This document shows, piece by piece, positions 17,468 through 28,210 of a stretch of DNA of 64,000 nt; position 1 is the first letter of the stretch, and every line of letters begins with the position of its first letter. Below the pieces are notes generated by a model. It did no database searches and was not told the origin of the DNA. It was given only the letters and a program-made list of their open reading frames with translations. The translations under genes were made by a program, and so were the position numbers. The stretch is from an uncultured beta proteobacterium (GTDB taxonomy: Bacteria > Pseudomonadota > Gammaproteobacteria > Burkholderiales > Burkholderiaceae_E): positions 242,578 to 306,577 of the forward strand of contig CAIZNI010000056.1 of assembly GCA_903934295.1 (NCBI GenBank). Direction: 5' to 3'.

Positions 17468-18391
17468 TCAAGACACCGACACGCCCTTGACCAGGCCCGA
17501 GACGATCTCGGCACGGGCGCGGTGCGAACCGGCGGCACCCTTGGCGGGTCGCAGCCGATGGCCCGCCACCGGGGTGATCACCGCCTGCACGTCGTCGGGC
17601 AGCACATGGTTGCGACCGTCGAGCATCGCCCAGGCACGGGCGGCCTGCATCAGGCCGAGTCCGGCCCGCGGGCTCAGGCCCTCGGCCAGCGCCGGCGAGC
17701 GGCGGCTGAAGGTGAGCAGGGTCTGGACATAGTCGAGCAGCGCCGGGCTGCAGCGGATCTCGCGCACCTGGCGCTGCAGCGCCAGCATGTCGTCGGGCGT
17801 CATGCAGGGCTTGAGCGCCGCCAGCATGTCGCGCCGGTCGGTGCCCTCGAGCAGCGCGCGCTCGGCCTTCGGGTCGGGGTAGCCGAGCTCGATGCACATC
17901 AGGAATCGGTCGAGCTGGGATTCCGGCAGCGCGAAGGTGCCGATCTGGTCGACCGGATTCTGGGTGGCGATCACGAAGAACGGCTCGGACAGCGGCTGCG
18001 CCTTGCCCTCGACCGACACCTGGCGCTCTTCCATCGCTTCGAGCAGTGCGCTCTGGGTCTTGGGCGACGCACGGTTGATCTCGTCGGCGAGCAGCACCTG
18101 GGTGAACACCGGTCCGGGGTGGAACACGAAGCCGGCGCGCTCGCGGTCGAACACGGTGGTGCCGGTGATGTCGGAGGGCAGCAGGTCGTTGGTGAACTGG
18201 ACCCGCTTGAACTGAAGGCCCAGCGAGATCGAGAGTGCGTGCGCCAGTGTGGTCTTGCCCACGCCGGGCAGGTCCTCGATCAGCAGATGGCCGCGCGCCA
18301 GCAGACAGGCGAGCGCCAGCCGGATCTGCGGTTGCTTGCCGACCACGATTCGTCCCACCTGGGCCGCGGCTTCCTGGATTTTTTCGAGCAT
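17468..18391 (-). CDS. MoxR family AAA ATPase
   Basis: AAA+ ATPase of 307 residues. Walker A is LPGVGKTT at 41-48; Walker B is VLLADEIN at about 99-106; sensor residues follow in FFVIATQNPVDQ. The C-terminal lid contains SPRAGLGLMQAARAWA. MoxR proteins act as chaperones that assemble or activate partner complexes, usually with a DUF58 protein, which is the next gene. The ATG at 18389-18391 starts with MLEKIQEAAAQVGR, the usual N-terminus; a longer frame to 18460 has no homology. Confidence 0.92.
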   Translation of the reverse strand: MLEKIQEAAAQVGRIVVGKQPQIRLALACLLARGHLLIEDLPGVGKTTLAHALSISLGLQFKRVQFTNDLLPSDITGTTVFDRERAGFVFHPGPVFTQVLLADEINRASPKTQSALLEAMEERQVSVEGKAQPLSEPFFVIATQNPVDQIGTFALPESQLDRFLMCIELGYPDPKAERALLEGTDRRDMLAALKPCMTPDDMLALQRQVREIRCSPALLDYVQTLLTFSRRSPALAEGLSPRAGLGLMQAARAWAMLDGRNHVLPDDVQAVITPVAGHRLRPAKGAAGSHRARAEIVSGLVKGVSVS

Positions 18392-18605
18392 GCGGCAGTG
18401 TAATCCGCGGGGCCTGCCCCCCGGCGCCATCGGCCATCGGTCGCCGACAGCCGGCATCACCCGCCCGGGCGGGTGTGGTCATCGGGCATCGAATGCCCTT
18501 ACCGGCGCGAGGGCCGGCGTTCGCTGCGCGGCGTCCCGCTGCGTTTGTCCTGCACCCGGCTGCCGGGATAGCATCGCGGATTAATCTACCGCCGGAGCAA
18601 GCGCC

Positions 18606-19436
18606 ATGGCTGCCTCAATTCAGGAAAGCGGCGTGCAGGGAAACACCGACCCGATCCTGGTGACCACGATCGAGGCCGGCGTGGCCACCCTGACGATGAA
18701 CCGTCCCGCCCAGTACAACGTGCTCTCGGCGGCGATGCTCGACGCCTTGCAGTCGCAGCTCGAAGCCCTGGCCACCGACGCGTCGGTCCGGGTGGTGGTG
18801 CTGGCCGCCGCCGGCAAGGCCTTTTGCGCCGGCCACGATCTGCGCGAGATGCGCGCCGAGCCGTCGCTGGCTTTCTATCAGGCGCTGTTCGCCCAATGCT
18901 CGCGCCTGATGGCCACGATCCAGGCCCTGCCTCAGCCGGTCATCGCCCGGGTTCAGGGAGTCGCCACCGCCGCCGGCTGCCAGCTGGTCGCGATGTGCGA
19001 CCTCGCGGTCGCCGCCGACACCGCCCGGTTCGCCGTGTCTGGCGTCAATCTCGGGTTGTTCTGTGCCACGCCCTCGGTGGCGCTGTCGCGCAACGTGTCG
19101 CGCAAGGCCGCGTTCGAGATGCTGGTGACCGGGGACTTCATCGACGCCGCCCAGGCGCGCGAGCGCGGGCTGGTGAACCGGGTCGTGCCGTCCGACCGGC
19201 TGGATGCCGAAGTGCGCAGCCTCACCGATTCCATCGTCGCCAAGCCGGCGGTCGCGATCGCGGCGGGCAAGGGCCTGTTCTATCGTCAGCTCGAGATGGG
19301 CATCGACGCCGCCTACCAGCTCGCAGGCCAGACCATGGCCTGCAACATGATGGCGCCCGACACCCTCGAAGGCGTCCAGGCCTTCATCGACAAGCGCCCG
19401 CCGGCCTGGCCGGTCGCGGCGCCTGGCGGCCGATGA
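18606..19436 (+). CDS. Enoyl-CoA hydratase/isomerase family protein
   Basis: Crotonase-fold protein of 276 residues. The CoA-binding and oxyanion segments are AFCAGHDLREM and GVATAAGCQLVAMCDLA. This form resembles the ECHDC3-like group, in which the second catalytic acid is often absent; the segment here reads VSGVNLGLFCATPSVALSR. Its fatty or amino acid substrate is not clear. GGAG lies before the ATG at 18606. Its stop overlaps the start of an NTF2-like gene, which in turn overlaps hemH. It diverges from moxR across 214 bases in which I see nothing else. Confidence 0.88.
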   Translation: MAASIQESGVQGNTDPILVTTIEAGVATLTMNRPAQYNVLSAAMLDALQSQLEALATDASVRVVVLAAAGKAFCAGHDLREMRAEPSLAFYQALFAQCSRLMATIQALPQPVIARVQGVATAAGCQLVAMCDLAVAADTARFAVSGVNLGLFCATPSVALSRNVSRKAAFEMLVTGDFIDAAQARERGLVNRVVPSDRLDAEVRSLTDSIVAKPAVAIAAGKGLFYRQLEMGIDAAYQLAGQTMACNMMAPDTLEGVQAFIDKRPPAWPVAAPGGR

Positions 19437-19936
19437 GCGAGCCAGCCGTGCGCCGCCTGCTCCACGGGCTGGCCAGCCATGACGCCGGCCTGCTCCTGTC
19501 GGTCTATCACCCGCAGGCGTCCTATGCCGATCCGGTCCATCCCGACATCCGCGGCGCCCGTCTGGGTTGGCTGATCCGCTACCGGCTGGCGCATTTCGAG
19601 CACCTGCAGGGCGAGCCGCTGTGGATCCGCGGCGATGAGCGCAAGGGTCAGATGCAGTGGCGCCTGAGCTGGCGGCGCCGCGGTGCGACCGGTCAGGGCC
19701 GCCTGACGCTGCTCACCACTTTTTCTTTCTGGGAGGACGCGATCGTGCGCCAGGTCGACGAGTTCCAGCCCTGGGCCTGTCTGCGCCAGACCCGTGGCCT
19801 CTCCGGGCTTGCCCTGGGCTGGTTGCCGGGACGACTGTCCACCGAGCAGCGGCGGGCCGCTGCCGGGCTCGACCGGTTCATTCAGCGTCAGGCACCGGTG
19901 GCCGCTGTTCAGCCGACCGCGGGAGTGACCCCTTGA
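19433..19936 (+). CDS. NTF2-like (SnoaL-type) protein
   Basis: Protein of 167 residues with the NTF2-like pattern LLSVYHPQASYADPVHPDIRG and a strand-rich middle (GRLTLLTTFSFWEDAIV). No catalytic assignment is possible; members range from small isomerases to hydratases. The ATG at 19433 overlaps the crotonase stop as ATGA, and its own stop overlaps the TTG start of hemH. This three-gene overlap suggests co-translation. The basic C-terminal helix region (GRLSTEQRRAAAGLDRFIQR) is unusual for this fold. Confidence 0.75.
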   Translation: MSEPAVRRLLHGLASHDAGLLLSVYHPQASYADPVHPDIRGARLGWLIRYRLAHFEHLQGEPLWIRGDERKGQMQWRLSWRRRGATGQGRLTLLTTFSFWEDAIVRQVDEFQPWACLRQTRGLSGLALGWLPGRLSTEQRRAAAGLDRFIQRQAPVAAVQPTAGVTP

Positions 19937-21045
19937 GCCAGTTCACCGCCGCCAGCGCCTTTCGCCACGACCAGCCGCCGATCACCGCGGTGCTGGCGGT
20001 GCAGCTGGGCACCCCGCAGGCCCCCGAGGCCGGCCCGGTGCGAACCTATCTCGCCGAATTCCTGTCCGACCCGCGGGTGATCGAGATTCCGCGCTTCGTC
20101 TGGCTGCCGATCCTGCACGGCATCATCCTGCGCACCCGGCCGGCCCGCTCGGCGGCCAAGTACGCCTCGATCTGGACCGATGAGGGCTCGCCGCTGGCGG
20201 TGCACAGCCAGCGTCAGTCGAAAATGCTCGGCGGCTACCTCGGCGAGTCCGGGCAGGCGGTCGAGGTGGCGCTGGCGATGCGTTACGGCCAGCCGTCGAT
20301 CGCGTCGGTCCTGCGCGAACTGCGCGAGCGCAACCTGACCCGGCTGCTGGTGTTGCCCCTGTATCCGCAGTACGCCGGCTCCAGCGTGGGCACCGCGCTG
20401 GACGCGGTCATGCGCGAACTGGCCACCTGGCGCAATCCGCCCGAGCTGCGCACCATCAAGCATTTCCATGACGATCCCGGCTACATCAACGCACTGGCGG
20501 AAAAAGTGCGCGAGCACTGGCGGCTCGAGGGCGAGCCCGACAAGCTGCTGATGAGCTTTCACGGCGTCCCCGAGAGCACCCTGCTGCAGGGCGATCCCTA
20601 TCACTGCGAGTGTCTGGTGAGCGCCCGCCTGCTCGCCCAGGCGCTGGACCTGCCGCGCGAGCGCTGGCAGGTCAGTTTCCAGAGCCGCCTGGGCCGCGCC
20701 CGCTGGCTGCAGCCCTACACCGAGGCCACCTTGCGCAAGCTGGGCGCCGAGGGCACCGGGCGGCTGGATGTGATCTGTCCGGGCTTCGTCGCCGATTGCC
20801 TGGAAACCCTCGAGGAGATCGCGATCGAGGGGCGGCACACCTACGAAGAGGCGGGCGGCAAGGGGTTTCGCTACATCGATTGCCTCAACGAGAGCCCGGC
20901 CTTCATCCACGCGCTCACCGGGGTGGTGGCGCGCAACCTGCAGGGCTGGCCGACGGCGCGGCTCGACGCCGCCGGGCACCAGGCCGCCGATCAGGCGCTG
21001 GCCGAGCGCCAGGCGCGCGCGATCCAGGCGGGCGCGGCCCGCTGA
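19933..21045 (+). CDS. hemH: Ferrochelatase
   Basis: Last enzyme of haem synthesis, inserting Fe2+ into protoporphyrin IX. It has 370 residues; the catalytic His is His210 in LLMSFHGVP, and the acidic metal path is in [25 protein letters not shown] and [13 protein letters not shown] are usual signatures. The start is taken as TTG 19933 (TTGA overlap with the previous stop), because no ATG lies in frame before the conserved [11 protein letters not shown] weak start fits low, coupled expression. hemL also lies in this window, at 33262. Confidence 0.92.
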   Translation: MSQFTAASAFRHDQPPITAVLAVQLGTPQAPEAGPVRTYLAEFLSDPRVIEIPRFVWLPILHGIILRTRPARSAAKYASIWTDEGSPLAVHSQRQSKMLGGYLGESGQAVEVALAMRYGQPSIASVLRELRERNLTRLLVLPLYPQYAGSSVGTALDAVMRELATWRNPPELRTIKHFHDDPGYINALAEKVREHWRLEGEPDKLLMSFHGVPESTLLQGDPYHCECLVSARLLAQALDLPRERWQVSFQSRLGRARWLQPYTEATLRKLGAEGTGRLDVICPGFVADCLETLEEIAIEGRHTYEEAGGKGFRYIDCLNESPAFIHALTGVVARNLQGWPTARLDAAGHQAADQALAERQARAIQAGAAR

Positions 21046-21059
21046 AGCGCTCGGCGGGG

Positions 21060-21087
21060 CTTGAAACCGCCGATCTCGCCCCCAAGT
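21060..21087 (+). promoter_or_regulatory. Sigma-32 heat-shock promoter of grpE
   Basis: CTTGAA at 21060-21065 and CCCCAAGT at 21080-21087, 14 bases apart, match the sigma-32 consensus CTTGAA-N-CCCCATnT closely. It lies 63 bases before the grpE start. Confidence 0.7.
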
Positions 21088-21099
21088 CTAACGGTCGCG

Positions 21100-21118
21100 T
21101 TGCGGTTTTTTGCCGCAA
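21100..21118 (+). promoter_or_regulatory. Small hairpin in the grpE leader
   Basis: TTGCGG and CCGCAA pair around a T-rich loop in the 5' untranslated region, 32 bases before the ATG. It could be a weak structural element; no function is shown. Confidence 0.3.
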
Positions 21119-21149
21119 GTCATTGATTCAACTCAATAAGGAGAGGCGG

Positions 21150-21692
21150 ATGTCGGATCCGCAGGCAGAAAACCCCGCGTCTGGTGTTCCGGAATCCGCT
21201 GCGGCGGCCGGATCCTCAACCGAACCCGGCCTCGCGGAACGCCTGGCCCAGGCGGAGGCTCGCGCCAGCGAGAATTTCGATCAGTTCGTGCGGGCCCGGG
21301 CGGAACTCGAGAATGTGCGGCGTCGGGCCCAGGAAGACATCGCCAAGGCGCACAAGTTCGCGATCGAAGGCTTTGCCGAGAGCCTGCTGCCGGTGCGCGA
21401 CAGCCTCGAGATGGCGCTCACCGTCGCCTCCCCCAGCCTCGATGTGTTGCGCGAGGGCGTCTCGGCCACCTTGCGCCAGCTCGCGAGTGCCTTCGAGAAG
21501 AATCGCGTGATCGAGATCAGTCCGGCGGGCGAGAAGTTCGATCCGAACCGCCACCAGGCGATCTCGACGGTCCCGGCCGCCAGTACCGAGCCGCCGGTGC
21601 CCGCGAACCATGTGGTCGCAGTGCTCCAGAAAGGCTACCTGATCAACGATCGCGTGCTGCGCCCGGCGCTGGTCACCGTCGCCCAGGGCTGA
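21150..21692 (+). CDS. grpE: Nucleotide exchange factor GrpE
   Basis: Co-chaperone of 180 residues that releases ADP from DnaK. An acidic, Ala/Ser-rich N-terminal tail (1-30) leads into the long coiled coil ([21 protein letters not shown]) and the beta-wing domain ([11 protein letters not shown], then [19 protein letters not shown]). The ATG at 21150 follows AAGGAGAGGCGG. It is the first gene of the heat-shock block grpE-dnaK-dnaJ and has its own sigma-32-like promoter. Confidence 0.95.
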   Translation: MSDPQAENPASGVPESAAAAGSSTEPGLAERLAQAEARASENFDQFVRARAELENVRRRAQEDIAKAHKFAIEGFAESLLPVRDSLEMALTVASPSLDVLREGVSATLRQLASAFEKNRVIEISPAGEKFDPNRHQAISTVPAASTEPPVPANHVVAVLQKGYLINDRVLRPALVTVAQG

Positions 21693-21719
21693 GATCGGCG
21701 CGTGTTGGCGCGCCCGCCG

Positions 21720-21747
21720 CTTGAAATCCAGCCCGCCACGCTCATCT
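21720..21747 (+). promoter_or_regulatory. Sigma-32-like promoter of dnaK
   Basis: CTTGAA at 21720-21725 and GCTCATCT at 21740-21747 are separated by 14 bases. The -10 matches the consensus CCCCATnT at five of seven fixed positions. It lies 43 bases before dnaK. Confidence 0.6.
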
Positions 21748-21790
21748 GACGAACAGACAGACAACGTCTTCGCAAAAAAGGACAAGGAAC

Positions 21791-23746
<1,956 letters not shown>

Positions 23747-23774
23747 ACCGGGACGCCGCCGGCCTTCGGCCACC

Positions 23775-23806
23775 GGACCGCTGCCCGTTTCGACGGTCAG
23801 CGGTCC
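23775..23806 (+). terminator. Strong hairpin between dnaK and dnaJ
   Basis: GGACCGCTG and CAGCGGTCC form a 9-pair stem; after a one-base mismatch, CCGT and ACGG close a TTCG loop. There is no T-run, so it may be a partial terminator or an mRNA stabiliser that sets the dnaK to dnaJ ratio. Confidence 0.6.
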
Positions 23807-23894
23807 GTGTCGCTTGAGGAATCGGCCGCGTCCACCGCCGGCGACACCGATCCGATTGCTGTGACTGGCCCCGCCGGGGCACGGGAAAGAGTGA

Positions 23895-25019
23895 ATGGCC
23901 AAGCGTGATTATTACGAGACCCTGGGCGTCGCCAAGAATGCGACCGACGAGGAGCTCAAGAAGTCGTATCGCAAGCTCGCGATGAAGTTTCATCCGGACC
24001 GCAATCCGGATGACAAGAGCGCCGAAGAGAAATTCAAGGAGGCCAAGGAGGCTTACGAGATGCTCTCCGACGCCAAGAAGCGGGAAGCCTACGACCGTTT
24101 CGGCCATGCCGGTGTCGATCCGAACGCGGCCGGCGGCGGTGGCGCCGGCGGTGGTGGCTTCGCCGATGTGTTCGGCGACATCTTCGGCGACATCTTCGGC
24201 CAGGGTCAGGGGCGCGGCGGCGGCGGTGGGCGCAGCAACGTCTATCGTGGCGCCGATCTGCGCTACGCGATGGACATCACCCTCGAGCAGGCCGCCGCCG
24301 GTTTCGCCACCGACATCCGGGTGCCGAGCTGGGACAACTGCGAGGTCTGCTCCGGCTCGGGCGCCAAGCCCGGCACCAAGCCCAAGGTCTGCGGCACCTG
24401 CAACGGCCAGGGCGCGGTGCGCATGCAGCAGGGCTTCTTCTCGGTCCAGCAGACCTGCCCGACCTGCCACGGCAGCGGCAAGGTCATCCCCGATCCCTGC
24501 ACCGCCTGCGAAGGCGTGGGCCGCATCAAGAAGTCGCGCACCCTGGAAGTGAAGATTCCGGCCGGCATCGACAGCGGGATGCGCATCCGCCTGACCGGCA
24601 ACGGCGAGCCCGGGGTCAATGGCGGACCGGCGGGCGATCTCTATGTCGAGATCAAGGTGAAGGACCACGCGGTCTTTCAGCGCGACGGCGATGACCTGCA
24701 CTGCGAGATTCCGATCTCGTTCGTCACCGCCGCGCTCGGCGGCAAGATCCAGGTGCCCACTTTGCACGGGCGCGCCGAGATCGAACTGCCCGAGGGGACC
24801 CAGACCGGCAAGACCTTCCGGCTGCGCGGCAAGGGCATCAAGGGCTATCGCTCGAGCTATCCGGGCGACCTCTATGCCCATGTCTCCCTCGAAACCCCGG
24901 TGCGCCTGAACGACCGGCAGAAGAAACTGCTTCGCGATTTCGAGACAACCCTTCAGGATCCCAAGCACAGTCCCCAGTCCAAGGGGTGGATGGACAAGGT
25001 CAAGGATTTCTTCCAGTAG
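23895..25019 (+). CDS. dnaJ: Chaperone protein DnaJ (Hsp40)
   Basis: Type I Hsp40 of 374 residues. The J-domain (1-70) has the HPD motif ([10 protein letters not shown]). A Gly/Phe region (about 75-115) includes [12 protein letters not shown]. Four zinc-finger repeats follow: [24 protein letters not shown] and CTACEGVG. The C-terminal substrate domains end in KDFFQ. The ATG at 23895 is the conserved [12 protein letters not shown] start. It stimulates the DnaK ATPase. No convincing promoter of its own is seen, only a CTTGAG in the 148-base gap. Confidence 0.97.
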   Translation: MAKRDYYETLGVAKNATDEELKKSYRKLAMKFHPDRNPDDKSAEEKFKEAKEAYEMLSDAKKREAYDRFGHAGVDPNAAGGGGAGGGGFADVFGDIFGDIFGQGQGRGGGGGRSNVYRGADLRYAMDITLEQAAAGFATDIRVPSWDNCEVCSGSGAKPGTKPKVCGTCNGQGAVRMQQGFFSVQQTCPTCHGSGKVIPDPCTACEGVGRIKKSRTLEVKIPAGIDSGMRIRLTGNGEPGVNGGPAGDLYVEIKVKDHAVFQRDGDDLHCEIPISFVTAALGGKIQVPTLHGRAEIELPEGTQTGKTFRLRGKGIKGYRSSYPGDLYAHVSLETPVRLNDRQKKLLRDFETTLQDPKHSPQSKGWMDKVKDFFQ

Positions 25020-25031
25020 AGGCAAGGCGCC

Positions 25032-26396
25032 ATGAAACTGACTTTTGCGGGTGCGGCGGGCACGGTCACCGGATCGCGCCACCTGCTGGAGTCGGGCGAT
25101 CTGGCGGTGATGCTGGACTGCGGGCTGTTTCAGGGTTTCAAGCAACTGCGGCTGCGCAACCGCAGTCCGCTGCCGATTGCCCCGGCCCGCCTCGATGCGG
25201 TGGTGCTCAGCCACGCGCATCTCGATCACAGCGGTTATCTGCCGGCGCTGGTGCGCGACGGCTTCACCGGACCCGTCTACGCCAGCGCCGCGACCCGCGA
25301 CCTGTGCGAGATCCTGCTCAAGGACAGCGCCCACCTGCAGGAGGAGGAGGCACGCTACGCCAACCGACACGGCTATTCGCGCCATGCGCCAGCCGAGCCG
25401 CTCTACACCGTCGACGATGCGCTGCGCGCGATCGAACGCATCACCCCGGTGCGCTTCGGCGAGCCGTTCAGCCTGGGCGAGGGACTGCAGGGCATGCTCG
25501 AACCGGCAGGCCATCTGCTGGGCGCGGCCACGGTTCGGCTGTTGCGCGGCAAGCGTTCGCTGCTGTTTTCGGGCGACCTCGGCCGGCCTGCCGACACCAT
25601 CCTGAGGGCGCCGGCGCCGTTCCCGGGCGCCGACGTGCTGCTGCTCGAATCGACCTATGGCAACCGCTCCCATCCCCCCGATGACGCGCAGACGGTGCTG
25701 GCCGGCATCATCCGCGAGACCGCGGCGCACGGCGGCACCGTCCTGATTCCGTCGTTCGCGGTCGGGCGCGCCCAGACGGTGATGCTGGCGCTAGCGCGGC
25801 TGAAGGCGGCCGGCGAGATTCCCCCCGATCTGCCGGTGTTTCTCGATTCCCCCATGGCCATCGATGCCACCGCCCTGTATCGGAAGTATCGCCAGCAGCA
25901 CCGGTTGTCGGTGGCCGAATGCCGCGCGATGTGTTCGGTCGCGCGCCTGGTCAACACGCCCGATCAGTCGCGCGCGCTGGCCGGACTGCGCATGCCGTCG
26001 GTGATCATCGCCGCCAGCGGCATGGCCACCGGCGGGCGCGTGCTGCATCACCTGAAGTCGCTGGCGCCCGATCCGCGCAACCACATCCTGTTCGTCGGCT
26101 ATCAGGCGGGCGGAACCCGTGGCGCTCATCTGGTGGCGGGAGCCACCGAGGTCAAGATCCATGGCGAGTGGCACCCGGTGCGCGCGCGCGTGAGCAACAT
26201 CGACGTCTGGTCCGCCCATGCCGACGCCGACGAGATCCTGGCCTGGCTCAAGGGGGCGCCGCGCGCGCCCGACCAGGTCTATCTGGTGCACGGCGACCCC
26301 GATGCCGCCGACACCCTGCGCCAGCGCATCGAGGAGCGGATGCACTGGCCGGTGCAGGTGCCCGAGCATCTGCAGAGCGTCGAGATTGACCTGTGA
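25032..26396 (+). CDS. Metallo-beta-lactamase fold hydrolase with beta-CASP domain
   Basis: Protein of 454 residues with the zinc motif SHAHLDHSG (His61, His63, Asp65, His66), then the beta-CASP domain with STYGNR, VLIPSFAVGRAQ and DSPMAIDAT, and the C-terminal SAHADADEIL and VHGD motifs. This family cuts RNA (CPSF-73, RNase J relatives) and is often annotated as an exonuclease or RNA-specificity protein; its exact target in proteobacteria is unclear. It lies 12 bases after dnaJ, so it may be read as part of the heat-shock transcript. Confidence 0.92.
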   Translation: MKLTFAGAAGTVTGSRHLLESGDLAVMLDCGLFQGFKQLRLRNRSPLPIAPARLDAVVLSHAHLDHSGYLPALVRDGFTGPVYASAATRDLCEILLKDSAHLQEEEARYANRHGYSRHAPAEPLYTVDDALRAIERITPVRFGEPFSLGEGLQGMLEPAGHLLGAATVRLLRGKRSLLFSGDLGRPADTILRAPAPFPGADVLLLESTYGNRSHPPDDAQTVLAGIIRETAAHGGTVLIPSFAVGRAQTVMLALARLKAAGEIPPDLPVFLDSPMAIDATALYRKYRQQHRLSVAECRAMCSVARLVNTPDQSRALAGLRMPSVIIAASGMATGGRVLHHLKSLAPDPRNHILFVGYQAGGTRGAHLVAGATEVKIHGEWHPVRARVSNIDVWSAHADADEILAWLKGAPRAPDQVYLVHGDPDAADTLRQRIEERMHWPVQVPEHLQSVEIDL

Positions 26397-26482
26397 CTGG
26401 CCTCAGAGCGGGGTCACCCGGTTTCTCCGATGATGGGGTGGATTCGGCGGCGCACCGCTTCCTCGTTTAGAGTGCCGGGATC

Positions 26483-28210
26483 ATGCAGGTCATCCATTTT
26501 CGTCGTCCGATCGGCCATGCCAAGGGCCGCCCCGTCGAACCGGCCGCGCGCGAGCGGGTGCGCGCGCTGGTGGGCCCCGCGCCGCTGGTGCGCGATCGCC
26601 TGATCGAGTACCTGCATCTCGTGCAGGATGCCGAGGGCTGCCTGCCGCAGCCGCTGCTGGCGGCGCTGGCCGAAGCGATGCGCCTGGCGCCCGCCGAGGT
26701 CTACGAGGTCGCCACCTTCTATCACCACTTCGATGTGCTCGCGCCGGGAGAGGCGCCCGGGCCGTCGCTGACGGTGCGGGTCTGCGAGTCGCTGTCGTGC
26801 GAGATGGCCGGCGCCCACCGGCTGATTGACGCGTTGCGCCGCACGCTGGGCGACGGTGTGCGCGTGCAGCCGGTGCCCTGCGTGGGCCATTGCGATGGCG
26901 CGCCGGTGGCGGTGGTCGGGCAGCGTCCGGTGCGCGCGGCGACCGCGACCGCCGTCGGCGAGGCGGTGGCGGCGGCGCAGGCCCCGGCGCCGGCGGGTGC
27001 GGCAGCCCGACGCTGTCCGGCGCCACTGGCAGCGAGCGTGGCGGATGCCCGCTTGAATGGCGCCTACGAGCTGGTGGCCGCGCTGCATGCGGGCGCGCGC
27101 ACCCGCGAGTCGGTGTTCGACGAACTCGAGCGGGCCGGTCTGCGCGGACTCGGCGGCGCGGGTTTTCCGACCGGACGCAAGTGGCGCATCGTGGCGGCTG
27201 AAAACGGTCCGCGCCATGTGGTGGTCAACGCCGACGAAGGCGAACCCGGTACCTTCAAGGATCGCCATTATCTCGAGCGCGATCCCCACGCCTTCCTGGC
27301 CGGCCTGCTGATCGCGGCCTGGGCGGTGCGGGCCGACGACTGCTACATCTACCTGCGCGACGAGTACGCGGGGCTGCGCGCGATGCTCGAGCGCGCGATC
27401 GCGGAACTGGCCGCCGAGCCGCCAGTGCCCGCGCTGGCCATGCCCCGCCTGCACCTGCGCCGCGGCGCCGGCGCCTACATTTGCGGCGAGGAAAGCGCAC
27501 TGATCGAGTCGCTCGAGGGCAAGCGCGGCACCCCGCGGCTGCGTCCGCCCTATGTGGCGCAGGTCGGCCTGTTCGGTCGCCCGACGCTGGTCAACAATGT
27601 CGAGACGCTCTATTGGGTGCCGCAGATCCTGGCTCGCGGGGCCGGCTGGTTCGCCGGGCACGGCCGGCGCGGCCGGGTGGGCCTGCGTTCGTTCTCGGTG
27701 TCGGGGCGGGTGCGCGAGCCAGGGGTCAAGCTGGCGCCCGCAGGCATCTCGCTCCGCGAACTGATCGCCGAACACTGCGGCGGCATGGCGCCGGGCCACC
27801 AGCTTTATGCCTATCTGCCGGGCGGCGCCTCGGGCGGGATCCTGCCGGCGTCGCTGGCCGACCTGCCGCTCGACTTCGACACGCTCCAGCCCCATGGCTG
27901 CTTCATCGGCTCGGCCGCGGTCATCGTGCTCTCGCAGGCCGACCGCGCGCGCGATGCCGCCGCGAGCATGATGCATTTCTTTCGCCATGAGTCCTGCGGC
28001 CAGTGCACGCCCTGCCGCGTCGGCACCGCCAAGGCGGCCGATCTGCTGGCGGCCCCGCACTGGGACAGCGAGTTGCTCGAGGCGCTGTCGCAGACCATGG
28101 TCGATGCGTCGATCTGTGGCCTGGGCCAGGCCGCACCCAACCCGGTGCTCAGTGTCCTGCGCCACTTTTCCGGAGAGGTCGGCGTCGCGCCGGCCGAGCG
28201 CGCCTCATGA
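26483..28210 (+). CDS. NAD-dependent formate dehydrogenase, fused gamma-beta (NuoE-NuoF type) subunit
   Basis: Electron-output subunit of 575 residues. The N-terminal 160 residues are NuoE/FdsG-like, with the [2Fe-2S] cysteines Cys101, Cys106, Cys133 and Cys137. The remainder is NuoF/FdsB-like: the FMN site GLGGAGFPTGRKW at 222-234, the NADH loop GEESALIESLEGKRGTP, and a [4Fe-4S] set Cys505, Cys508, Cys511 and Cys545 (ESCGQCTPCR). In soluble Fds enzymes these are usually two genes (fdsG, fdsB); here they are one, joined by an Ala/Pro-rich linker (163-180). It overlaps the alpha subunit by ATGA. Confidence 0.9.
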   Translation: MQVIHFRRPIGHAKGRPVEPAARERVRALVGPAPLVRDRLIEYLHLVQDAEGCLPQPLLAALAEAMRLAPAEVYEVATFYHHFDVLAPGEAPGPSLTVRVCESLSCEMAGAHRLIDALRRTLGDGVRVQPVPCVGHCDGAPVAVVGQRPVRAATATAVGEAVAAAQAPAPAGAAARRCPAPLAASVADARLNGAYELVAALHAGARTRESVFDELERAGLRGLGGAGFPTGRKWRIVAAENGPRHVVVNADEGEPGTFKDRHYLERDPHAFLAGLLIAAWAVRADDCYIYLRDEYAGLRAMLERAIAELAAEPPVPALAMPRLHLRRGAGAYICGEESALIESLEGKRGTPRLRPPYVAQVGLFGRPTLVNNVETLYWVPQILARGAGWFAGHGRRGRVGLRSFSVSGRVREPGVKLAPAGISLRELIAEHCGGMAPGHQLYAYLPGGASGGILPASLADLPLDFDTLQPHGCFIGSAAVIVLSQADRARDAAASMMHFFRHESCGQCTPCRVGTAKAADLLAAPHWDSELLEALSQTMVDASICGLGQAAPNPVLSVLRHFSGEVGVAPAERAS

